From contig CAVZZN010000011.1 of the NCBI GenBank assembly GCA_963779805.1, positions 186,001 through 250,000 of the forward strand: 64,000 bases of DNA, written 5' to 3'. The notes below the pieces were generated by a model. It saw nothing but the letters and a program-made list of their open reading frames with translations. It had not been told where the DNA came from and did not search any database. Of this stretch, positions 1 to 6,903 are shown piece by piece. Each line of letters opens with the position of its first letter. Position 1 is the first letter of the stretch. This DNA comes from CAIWHR01 sp963779805 (GTDB lineage: Bacteria > Pseudomonadota > Gammaproteobacteria > Burkholderiales > Casimicrobiaceae). The position numbers and the translations under genes were made by a program.

Positions 1-2
1 AG

Positions 3-224
3 GCCTCCGTCATCGTTCTGTTCGCAACGACGCGGGACGGTGCGTCGACCCTGGTGCCCGTCGCCGACGCGCAGTCCATTGCCCACCGCAACGTCACGCA
101 CGTGGTGACCGAGCACGGCATCGCGCGGCTTCGCGGCCTCGACGCGCGTGGCCGTGCTCGCGCCATCGCCGCGATCGCCGCACCCCAGCATCGGGCCGCG
201 CTGACGGAGGCCGCGGAAAGCTAG
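3..224 (+). CDS. Acetyl-CoA hydrolase/transferase family protein, C-terminal fragment
   Basis: The gene enters from the left edge; only the last 73 codons are present, ending at TAG 222-224. The visible part contains VTEHGIARLRG followed by an R-A-R-AIAAIA helix. This matches the conserved C-terminal end of acetyl-CoA hydrolases and 4-hydroxybutyrate or propionate CoA-transferases (VTEYGVAxLRG and a final IAHP-like helix). The family moves or removes CoA on short acyl-CoAs in the cytoplasm. The acyl substrate cannot be told from this piece. It converges on the next gene with only 30 bp between. Confidence 0.8.
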   Translation, partial: ASVIVLFATTRDGASTLVPVADAQSIAHRNVTHVVTEHGIARLRGLDARGRARAIAAIAAPQHRAALTEAAES

Positions 225-254
225 GCCGCGGACGTCCGGGCCGCAGCCCTCCCG

Positions 255-1301
255 TTACGACGCGATGCGCTTGCTCGCGGCATAACCGTAGTGGCCGTTG
301 GGCAGGTAGCACGACTGACCGCCGCCCATGCCGCCGGTCACCACGATCAGGATCTGCTCCGGCCGGTTGGTGAACGGGATCGCGCCATCGACCAGGAAGT
401 GCTCGTCCCCGTGCTCGCCTCGACGCAGCACCGCGCGCCGAACGGAGAGCCCGTCGGCCGGCAGGCGCGAGTGCCTGAAGATGTGATCCTGCACACGCTC
501 GCGCGTGAAACCGGCATCCGAGAGGATGCGCGCGTGCAGGGGATTCAGCGCGATCACCGGCGTGCTGTGGGGATCCGCCACGTTGGCCGTGCCCGGGCTG
601 ATCAGGCTGGCCGTCAGCGTCTTGATCAGGTCCTCCCAGCGATCGCTGGAATCGTGGATGTTGGTGCTCGAGTTCACGCCGACCACCGTGACGACGCTCT
701 CGTCCGCGGCGAAACCCCTTGTCGTGTGGAACGGCGGCCAGGCGCTCTCTTCCTCGTTCTCGCCGATGCACAGCGTGTACTTGCCCACGAACCCTTGCGT
801 GCACTTGTCGACATCACCGGGGACTGCGCCACCGATGTTCAGCAGGACGAGCCGTATCGCCCGCCCGATGGTCGCATTGGCGCGCCACCCCGGCCCCATC
901 ACGCCCATGCCGCAGTTCAATCCGATCCGCTGCCGCACGGGCCCGTTGACGATCAGCATCGGCGTGAGCGGATTGGTGGTCGATTGCAGCGCGTCGAGCA
1001 TCCAGGCGGGCTCGAGCATGAGCTCCACCGCGGCGATCAGCACCGGCATGTACTCCGGCTTGCAGCCGGCCATGACCGCATTCACGGCGATCTTTTCGAC
1101 CGTCGCCGGATGGTTTGCCGGCGGCATCCTGCCGAGCGACTCGTCGGGGCGGCGGCTCGTGCCCGACAGCATTCGCCGCACCCTTTCCTCCGTGGGCGGG
1201 ATGACCGGAAGACCGTCGGTATAGCCCCTGGCCTCGAACTCGGCAAAGATGCGCTCGGGATCGTCGTCCAGCGCGAGACGGCTCGAATGCAATGGCATCA
1301 T
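255..1301 (-). CDS. UGSC-partner protein 1 (~350 residues, unknown function)
   Basis: A 348-residue soluble protein with no signal peptide or membrane segment. I do not recognise a named family. It is clearly related to the product of 1967-3019 and to the C-terminal part of the product of 6904-8649. Shared blocks are DGLP(V/I)(I/V)PPT near residue 30, a V-N-A/G-VMAGC-(K/R)P-x-YMP block near residue 77 with an invariant Cys, an (I/V)NGP block followed by IG(L/I)NC and an ANATIGRA segment, a GENEE block, and a glycine-rich C-terminal segment. ATG (two in a row) lies 4 bp after the stop of the selenoprotein gene, so the two are surely co-translated. The fusion version elsewhere in the window implies physical association with the selenoprotein. 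I infer the substrate-binding or catalytic partner of a selenoenzyme; the reaction is unknown. Confidence 0.8.
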   Translation of the reverse strand: MMPLHSSRLALDDDPERIFAEFEARGYTDGLPVIPPTEERVRRMLSGTSRRPDESLGRMPPANHPATVEKIAVNAVMAGCKPEYMPVLIAAVELMLEPAWMLDALQSTTNPLTPMLIVNGPVRQRIGLNCGMGVMGPGWRANATIGRAIRLVLLNIGGAVPGDVDKCTQGFVGKYTLCIGENEEESAWPPFHTTRGFAADESVVTVVGVNSSTNIHDSSDRWEDLIKTLTASLISPGTANVADPHSTPVIALNPLHARILSDAGFTRERVQDHIFRHSRLPADGLSVRRAVLRRGEHGDEHFLVDGAIPFTNRPEQILIVVTGGMGGGQSCYLPNGHYGYAASKRIAS

Positions 1302-1305
1302 CGCG

Positions 1306-1845
1306 CTACCTCGCGAGCAGCTGTTCGACGATCGAAGGCAAGTGCTCGCGTGCCACTGCCCTCACCTTCTGCTCGGGCAGGGGATTGAGCGGATGGGGCA
1401 ACACGTGCCGGTGGATCTGTTCCAGGCCCACCCCCTTGGCGACGGCCAGCGAAAGCTTGTCGAACACCTGTGTCACCAGCACGACGGTCGGGACGCCGCG
1501 TGCCTCCAGCTCCACACTGTCGTGGATACACCACGACGTGCAGGACCCTCAGGTGCCTAGGCCGACGATCGCGCCGTCGCAGCGCGCCGCAGCCTGATCG
1601 AGCACTTGCGGCTGCAATGCGGCCGTCGTGGGGCTCTCGTACAGGACGACTTCCTTGACGCCGTATTCCCTCGGCAGCCGCTCGCGCAACTCGTCGGCGA
1701 GATACGTCATGCATTGCCATCCATTCGCGAAGATGCCGAGGGTTGCGCCTTCGAGCGTGCCGAGGCGTTGCGCCAGCGCCCGCCGGCGTTGGCGATCGCC
1801 ATCGGCGCTCTCGCCCACCGGATTGAGTAGTTCGATCTGCCCCAT
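1306..1845 (-). CDS. UGSC-motif selenoprotein 1 (Sec at residue 99)
   Basis: Read from ATG 1845 (AGGAGG at ideal spacing), the frame runs to TGA 1551-1549, continues in the same frame and stops at TAG 1308-1306, giving 179 residues. The context of the TGA is GLGT-U-GSCTSW, i.e. the UGSC motif of a (seleno)protein family known from computational selenoproteome surveys. After it comes a helix and a strand (ARGVPTVVLVT), the usual layout after a redox Sec/Cys on a Rossmann-like fold. A strong hairpin begins 8 nt after the TGA, and selA, selB and tRNA-Sec lie about 10 kb away, so reading TGA as selenocysteine is well supported. The partner gene follows 4 bp downstream. An ordinary stop would leave a 98-residue protein lacking its catalytic motif. 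No reaction is established for the family. Confidence 0.9.
1515..1540 (-). promoter_or_regulatory. Predicted bacterial SECIS hairpin 1
   Basis: On the minus strand a perfect 7-bp stem GTCGTGG/CCACGAC closes a 5-nt loop TGTAT. It is extended by CAC/GTG across a single bulged A. The apical loop starts 18 nt after the TGA at 1551-1549, within the distance used by SelB-dependent SECIS elements. The core is identical in stem sequence to the hairpin after the second selenoprotein TGA. Confidence 0.75.
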
Positions 1846-1847
1846 TG

Positions 1848-1877
1848 CGTCCTCCTGTTGAGCATCCTGCTGTTGAG
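1848..1877 (-). repeat. Tandem 15-bp duplication spanning the Shine-Dalgarno region
   Basis: Two adjacent copies, CTCAACAGCAGGATG and CTCAACAGGAGGACG (minus strand), differ at only two positions and lie directly upstream of ATG 1845. The copy nearer the start carries the working AGGAGG; the other has AGCAGGA. It looks like a small slippage duplication in the 121-bp gap between the first pair (1967-3617) and the second pair of this operon. Confidence 0.7.
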
Positions 1878-1966
1878 TGCATTGCCGTCGAGCGTGCGAA
1901 CGATGCGCGGCTCGCCACCGAACCGTGCCGGACATCGGCTCGCCGCTCACGATGCGCGGCACGCCA

Positions 1967-3019
1967 TCACGCGGTGGCGGAAATACGCTCGATCGTGCTC
2001 CGGGACATCCCGCCGAAGCTCGGGATGATCATCGAATGCAGGCCCGGGCCTCCGGCGACCATGACCAGGATCTGTCGCCAGTCGTCGAAATAAGGAATGG
2101 ACTTCACCTCCGGACCGACGTCGGTGGACGGCCGGCGCTTGCGATACCACGCACGCAGACCGCTGCCGAACCGGTCGAGATCGAGCGTGAGGCGACGGTG
2201 CAGCTCCTGGCGCACGTCGTCCTTGGTCATGCCGTCGCCGGCGAGGATGCGCGCGTGCTCGGGTCCGAGTGCGACGAGCATCTCTCCCCCGAGCCCTGCG
2301 TTGTTGTTGCCGACGGTGTTCATCGTGTCGGCGATGGTGTTCAGCAGCTCTTCGGAATTCCGGCTCCCGTGATCCTGCATGTTGTGCGGACCTTCGCCGG
2401 CGTGCACCATCACGGCACTGTCGGCGCGCGACATGCCATGATCGACATGGTAGGGCGCCCACGGGCTCTGCTCTTCGTTCTCCCCGGCGCAGAACGTGAA
2501 CTTGCAGGGCGTGCCGAACGTCGCCATGTCGGTCTTGCCCGGAATGCCCTGGGCGATGTTCATCAGCACGAGGCGCACCGCCCGGCCGATCGTCGCGTTC
2601 GCGCGATGGCCCTGACCGAATGCGTTCGAGCCGCAGTTGATCCCGATGCGCTGCCGTACCGGGCCATTGACGAAGATCAGCGGAGCGGCCGGATGCGTCG
2701 TGGCTTGCACGCCGGCGAGGTTCCACTCCGGCCTCGCGATTGCGCGTATCGCAGCGAGCACCACGGGCATGTACGCCGGACGGCAGCCCGCCATGACGGC
2801 ATTGATCGCGATCTTCTCCACGGTCGCCATGACCTGGCTGGGCGGGAGCACCGCAACTTCGGTTTCGGCGGGGAAGCCGCTCCCCTCGACCATCGCCGAG
2901 ACCAGCTCGGGGGTGGGGGGAACGACGGGCAGGCCATCCGTCCAGCCTTGCGCCTCGAAGTAGTCCTGCATCTGCGCGGCAGATGCGCTCACCTCGAGGA
3001 CGCTCGCGTGCAATGCCAT
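1967..3019 (-). CDS. UGSC-partner protein 2 (~350 residues, unknown function)
   Basis: Started at ATG 3019 (MALHASVLEV), because it follows the selenoprotein stop by 10 bp and matches the N-terminal spacing of partner 1; the product is 350 residues. It has the same blocks as partner 1: DGLPVVPPT, INAVMAGCRPAYMP with the invariant Cys, FVNGP, IGINCG, ANATIGRA, CAGENEE and a GGPGLHSMIIP end. No transmembrane segments and no recognised cofactor motif such as a Rossmann glycine loop or CxxC are seen. The pairing order (selenoprotein first, partner second) is the same in both copies, which supports a fixed two-subunit unit. Divergence from partner 1 is large enough to suggest a different substrate rather than a recent duplicate. 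Confidence 0.8.
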   Translation of the reverse strand: MALHASVLEVSASAAQMQDYFEAQGWTDGLPVVPPTPELVSAMVEGSGFPAETEVAVLPPSQVMATVEKIAINAVMAGCRPAYMPVVLAAIRAIARPEWNLAGVQATTHPAAPLIFVNGPVRQRIGINCGSNAFGQGHRANATIGRAVRLVLMNIAQGIPGKTDMATFGTPCKFTFCAGENEEQSPWAPYHVDHGMSRADSAVMVHAGEGPHNMQDHGSRNSEELLNTIADTMNTVGNNNAGLGGEMLVALGPEHARILAGDGMTKDDVRQELHRRLTLDLDRFGSGLRAWYRKRRPSTDVGPEVKSIPYFDDWRQILVMVAGGPGLHSMIIPSFGGMSRSTIERISATA

Positions 3020-3029
3020 GGGTCCCCCG

Positions 3030-3617
3030 TTACGCAACGACCTGCGGCTGCGCAACGAGCGCGGCGATCACGTCAGGCAGGATCTTGTCGGCGAGCGCCT
3101 CGATCTCTGCGGACGCGAGGTTCATCATCGGATGCACCACCCACACGATGGGCAGCTCCGGCACCTTGAGCGACTCGCGTCGCCGCAGCGCAAGCGTGCG
3201 AAACGGCGGGCTCACGAACGTGACGGTCGGGATCCCATGCCCTTCGATACTGCACGAGTCGTGGACACTCCACGACGTGCAGGAGCCTCAATCGCCCAAT
3301 CCGGTAAGGACGAGATCGGGACGCCATTTCACGATATCGGGAATCACCGATGCGCCCGATTCTCCGGCGTGGCGCTTGCGCCAGCTGCGCACCTCGGCGA
3401 TGCCGTGAGCCTGCAGCCGCGTGGCGATCGCGTTGAGCAGCTCCGCCGCGTTGACCTTGGTGTTGTCGAGCAGCGCCAGCCTGCGCCCCCGCAGGGCGTT
3501 CTCTCCGCCGAGCCGTGGCGCGAGGCCATTGCGCAAGGCGCGAGCCGCAGCTGCGGACGTGCTCACCACGGGCGCTGTTTCCACACCAGGATGCAAGATC
3601 GACAACGTGTCCTTCAT
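3030..3617 (-). CDS. UGSC-motif selenoprotein 2 (Sec at residue 110)
   Basis: ATG 3617 follows GGAGGAG; the frame meets TGA at 3290-3288, continues in frame and ends at 3030, giving 195 residues. The TGA context is GLGD-U-GSCTSW, nearly identical to selenoprotein 1, and the residues after it (a VHDSC...GIPTV run) align as well. The N-terminal ~45 residues differ and end in LRGRRLALLDNTK, a strand-like start shared in pattern with LEGATLGIFANG in selenoprotein 1. A second Cys occurs 11 residues after the Sec. The TGA is followed by the best-paired of the two short-loop hairpins. The gene lies 19 bp downstream of a Bug solute-binding protein gene and 10 bp upstream of its partner gene, so all sit in one operon. 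Confidence 0.9.
3250..3282 (-). promoter_or_regulatory. Predicted bacterial SECIS hairpin 2
   Basis: The minus strand folds as CTGCAC-GTCGTGG, loop AGTGT, CCACGAC, a 2-nt bulge TC, then GTGCAG: 13 base pairs in all. The loop begins 18 nt after TGA 3290-3288. The GTCGTGG/CCACGAC stem is identical to hairpin 1, while the loop and lower stem differ, and the lower stem keeps pairing. Confidence 0.8.
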
Positions 3618-3636
3618 GGCTCCTCCTCGTGCGCCT

Positions 3637-4629
3637 TCAATCGGCCTTGATGCCGGCTTCCCGCGCGAGCGTGGCGATACGCGCGACCTCGCCCTTAATA
3701 TACTCCGTGAACTCCTGCGGCGAAGCGCTGGGCGTGAGCTCGATGCCCTGCGCGGCGAAGCGCTCGCGCAGTTCCGGAGACTGCAGGGCCTTGGCGACCT
3801 CGGCGTGCAGCTTGGCGAGCACCTCCGGCGGCGTTCCCGCCGGAGCCGCAAGACCGTTGAAGGTGATGTCCACGAAGCCCTTCACGCCGGCTTCCTCCAT
3901 CGTCGGGATGTCGGGCAGTATGGGCGAACGGGTCTTGGTGGTGACCGCGAGCGCCCGGATCGTTCCGGAACGCACATGGGGCGCCGACGTGCTGACCTGA
4001 TCGAACATCATGTCCAGACGGCCGCCGACGAGATCGATCATCGCGGGGCCGTTGCCCTTGTACGGAATGTGCAGCAGCTTGAGGCCGACTTCGCGGCTGA
4101 ACCGTTCGGCCGCGAAATGGCCGACCGAGCCGTTGCCGGCGCTGCCGTAGCTCATGGTGCCGGGGTTCGCCTTCGCGCGCGCAATCAGGTCGCTCACCGT
4201 CCGCGAGGGGCTCTTGGCCGGAACGACAAGAATGTTCGGGATGGTCGCGATCAGGGTCACGTACGAGTAATCGGTGATCGGATCGTAGCCGATGTCGCGA
4301 ATGATGGCTGCAGCCGAAAGCATCGTGTTGGCCATCGCGAGCAGCGTATAGCCGTCCGGCGGCGCCTTGGCCACGAGCTTGCTGCCGACGATGCTGCTCG
4401 CGCTCGGCCTGTTCTCGACGACGACCGCCACGCCCATGTTCGCCGTCATGCGGTCGGCGACGGCACGGATGACGTTGTCCAGGTTGCCGCCTGCCGCGAC
4501 GGGCACGATGATGTGGATCGGCTTCGCAGGAAAGGCCTCCGCTGCCGAGGCAAGGGAGGGAACGATCGCCGCAACAGCGAAGGCGAACAGGCCTAGCGCT
4601 CGCAGGATTCGGAGTGGTCGCAGCATCAT
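3637..4629 (-). CDS. Bug/TctC-family tripartite tricarboxylate solute-binding protein
   Basis: A 330-residue periplasmic binding protein. ATG 4629 is chosen because GGGAGC precedes it and a signal peptide (Arg-rich start, hydrophobic AVAAIVPSLASA) begins at once. The mature part opens with FPAKPIHIIVPVAAGGNLD, the Bug N-terminal strand and loop. It also has VVVENRPSASS, APPDGYTLL, YGSAGNGSVGH, HIPYKGNGPA and LPDIPTMEEAGV, all standard Bug blocks. The family binds carboxylates and related organic acids, often without an adjacent membrane component, as here. Its position 19 bp upstream of selenoprotein 2 suggests it captures the substrate, or a relative of it, of the selenoenzyme. Confidence 0.9.
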   Translation of the reverse strand: MMLRPLRILRALGLFAFAVAAIVPSLASAAEAFPAKPIHIIVPVAAGGNLDNVIRAVADRMTANMGVAVVVENRPSASSIVGSKLVAKAPPDGYTLLAMANTMLSAAAIIRDIGYDPITDYSYVTLIATIPNILVVPAKSPSRTVSDLIARAKANPGTMSYGSAGNGSVGHFAAERFSREVGLKLLHIPYKGNGPAMIDLVGGRLDMMFDQVSTSAPHVRSGTIRALAVTTKTRSPILPDIPTMEEAGVKGFVDITFNGLAAPAGTPPEVLAKLHAEVAKALQSPELRERFAAQGIELTPSASPQEFTEYIKGEVARIATLAREAGIKAD

Positions 4630-4676
4630 GGTTGCTCCCTTCGCGTGGGTCTTGCGGGTGCCGGGTGGCGTGAGAC

Positions 4677-5642
4677 TCACTTCGGCGCGCTGCCGAGGAC
4701 CTTCACCATCTGCGCGTTCTCGGCGAATTCGCGCGCCCTCATCGCATCGAAATCCTCGGCCGACATCGTGTACGGCCCGGTGCCGTTCATGGCGAGCCGC
4801 TTGACCATCTCGGGCGAGCTGATCGCCTTCACCACCTCGTCATGGAGCCGGTGCACGATCTCGCGCGGCGTTTTCGCAGGCACCAGCAGTCCCAGCCAGC
4901 CGGAGTAGCCGCTGTTCGGCACGCCGGCCTCCTCGCTGGTCGGCACGTCGGGCAACGCAGGCGAGCGCCTGAACCCCATCGCGAGGGGCACGAGCCTGCC
5001 GTCGCGCACCAGCGGCAACGCCGAGGCGACACCCGTATAGGTGTAGGTGACGCGCCCCGCCACGACTTCGGTCAGGGCATCGGTCGTGCTCTTGAACGGA
5101 ACGTGCAGCGCCTTGAACCCCGCGGCGAGGCGAAACTTCTCCGCGGTCATGTACGTCGAGGAGCCCAGCCCGGCCGAAGCGAACGTGAGCGAGCCGGGAT
5201 TCGCCTTGGCAGCGGCAATGAGCTCGGCCAGCGACTTGAATCCGCTGGACTTGGCGACCACCAGGACCAGAGGGCTGTCGATGAACGTCGTGACCCCCAC
5301 GAGGTCATGCTGCGGATCGTAGGAAAGCTTGCCGAGCAGCGCCGGAGCGGAGGTCTGGCTCGAGGAATCCGCGAGGATCGTGTAACCGTCGGCAGGCGCC
5401 GCTGCAACCGCCGCGCCGGCGATGGTGCCGCTTGCGCCGGGCTTGTTCTCGACGATGCACGGCTGTCCGACGTTCTTGCTGAGCACCTCGCAGAGCTCGC
5501 GCACGATGACGTCGATGGCGGTTCCCGGGCCGTACCCGACCACCATCTTCAATGGCTTGGCCGGATACGCCTGCCCGAAGGCGCCCGTCGCAATCGTCCA
5601 CAACGCGAGACCGATACCCAACTTGCGGAACGCCATCAGCAT
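4677..5642 (-). CDS. Bug/TctC-family tripartite tricarboxylate solute-binding protein
   Basis: A 321-residue exported binding protein, first gene of the selenoprotein operon. ATG 5642 has AAGGAAG at good spacing; a second ATG two codons on is less well placed. The signal peptide ends near GAFGQA, and the mature chain starts YPAKPLKMVVGYGPG. Family blocks seen: CIVENKPGASGT, APADGYTIL, FASAGLGSS, HVPFKSTTDA and LPDVPTSEEAGV. It is only distantly like the second Bug protein 47 bp downstream, so the pair probably binds different ligands rather than being a fresh duplication. Confidence 0.9.
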   Translation of the reverse strand: MLMAFRKLGIGLALWTIATGAFGQAYPAKPLKMVVGYGPGTAIDVIVRELCEVLSKNVGQPCIVENKPGASGTIAGAAVAAAPADGYTILADSSSQTSAPALLGKLSYDPQHDLVGVTTFIDSPLVLVVAKSSGFKSLAELIAAAKANPGSLTFASAGLGSSTYMTAEKFRLAAGFKALHVPFKSTTDALTEVVAGRVTYTYTGVASALPLVRDGRLVPLAMGFRRSPALPDVPTSEEAGVPNSGYSGWLGLLVPAKTPREIVHRLHDEVVKAISSPEMVKRLAMNGTGPYTMSAEDFDAMRAREFAENAQMVKVLGSAPK

Positions 5643-6304
5643 ATGCGTCTTCCTTCTGCGAGATGTTGCTCGGTCATGCGGCCGGCGGGGGACCCGTCGC
5701 TGCGCGGCCAACGTGCGTCGCGGCGAGCCGTGGTCTGGAAGTCGAGCTGCGGCATGTCGCGGATCCGGCGCCATCCGAGGCGTCAATCCGCTGACATGTT
5801 CGGATCAATGAACGAGCGCCACGCGTGGGACGGGACCAGCGGCGCACGAGCGCGTCGCCCTTCGCCCTCGCTGCGGTCGGCGACGCAATCCGAAGCGGCC
5901 ACCGTGCGGTTGGATGCTTGACATCGAAGCTCCTCCTCTCGAGCGAGCGCCGGTACAGCTCTTTCGGCTGCGTGGTGTCCGGCGTGCCATGTGATTCGAC
6001 GCGCCCGTCCGGTGGAGCTTGCCGCAGACATCGCGGCGACGAGACACGGGGTCTCGCACGCTCATTCCCGGTCGAGCACGTTCTTGCGACGCTTCGTGGA
6101 TCGTAAACAGCGACGATCGGACGTGTCAACCAAACGCCGCGTCCGCAACGCTCGCTGTTGCGCCGCAACTGCACGGGTTCTCGCGCGAACGCGCGCGACA
6201 TCGACGCTGCCCGCGACCGGGACGCTTCGGAGGGCTTCGATGTTGCGCCCGCCGCGATCGACGCATAATGCCCCGGTACAACGGCTCAGCACGGAGGAAT
6301 GAAC
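5643..6304. other. 662-bp intergenic region between divergent genes, no convincing gene
   Basis: This gap separates the start of the Bug/selenoprotein operon (minus) from an isochorismatase-like gene (plus), so it should hold both promoters. I see no recognisable protein in any frame. One short minus-strand frame (5805-5924, 39 codons) has a strong GAGGAGG upstream of its ATG, but its Arg-rich product resembles nothing known; it may be a leader or the stub of a lost gene. I found no clear inverted repeat or terminator. Confidence 0.5.
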
Positions 6305-6886
6305 ATGCCGGACACGCTTTCGCTCGACAAGGGCTCGACTGCAGTGCTGATGATGGATTACCAGAACGAGATCCTCGACTCGCTGGGCGCCGTCGCACAG
6401 CGGGTGCTCGACAACGCGGCAGCGGTGCTCGGCAAGGCGAGGCAGGCCGGCCTGCCCGTCATCCACGTGGTCGTGCGGTTCCGCGACGGCTACCCCGAGA
6501 TCAGCGCGCGCAACAAGCTGTTCAGCGCGCTCAAGGCCGCCAATCGGCTGCGCGAAGGCACGTCGGGGGCCGACATCCACGTGCGCGTGGCGCCCGCTCC
6601 AGGCGAGCCCGTGGTCACCAAGCGCCGCGTGGGCGCGTTCTCCACGACGGACCTCGACACGCTGCTCCGGGCCAAGGACGTTCGCACCCTGGTGCTGCTC
6701 GGGGTCGTGACCAGCGGGGTCGTCCTGTCGACCGTGCGCTGGGCCGCCGACATGGACTACGCGCTGGTCGTCGTGGGTGACGCGTGCGCCGATCGCAAGG
6801 AAGAGGTGCATCGCATGCTCCTCGATAACGTGTTTCCTGCGCAGGCTTCCGTGGTCACCGCGAACGAGCTCGCGGCCGCCCTCTAG
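6305..6886 (+). CDS. Isochorismatase-family hydrolase-like protein lacking the catalytic Cys
   Basis: Start 6305 is preferred to ATG 6299 because GGAGG then lies 7 nt upstream; 193 residues. The fold signature is clear: TAVLMMDYQNEIL with Asp18, VVTKRRVGAF with Lys106, then LLGVVTSGVVLSTVRWAADMDY. In cysteine hydrolases of this superfamily the last block is TxxCV, but here the Cys position is Val139. The Asp and Lys of the triad remain. True isochorismatases also lack this Cys and use the Asp, so it need not be inactive, but amidase (nicotinamidase or carbamoylase) chemistry is unlikely. It converges on the selenoprotein fusion gene with 17 bp between. Confidence 0.8.
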   Translation: MPDTLSLDKGSTAVLMMDYQNEILDSLGAVAQRVLDNAAAVLGKARQAGLPVIHVVVRFRDGYPEISARNKLFSALKAANRLREGTSGADIHVRVAPAPGEPVVTKRRVGAFSTTDLDTLLRAKDVRTLVLLGVVTSGVVLSTVRWAADMDYALVVVGDACADRKEEVHRMLLDNVFPAQASVVTANELAAAL

Positions 6887-6903
6887 CTGCGCGGGGAGCG
6901 CCG

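Noticed and set aside
1877..3169. 430-codon plus-strand frame opposite the UGSC genes
   Set aside because: Low-complexity shadow; the minus strand has family motifs, ribosome sites and SECIS hairpins.
5805..5924. Short minus-strand frame with strong ribosome binding site
   Set aside because: 39 codons, Arg-rich, no recognisable pattern; too little to call a gene.
6886..6903. Terminator between the isochorismatase-like and fusion genes
   Set aside because: Only 17 bp, GC-rich, with no stem followed by a T run on either strand.
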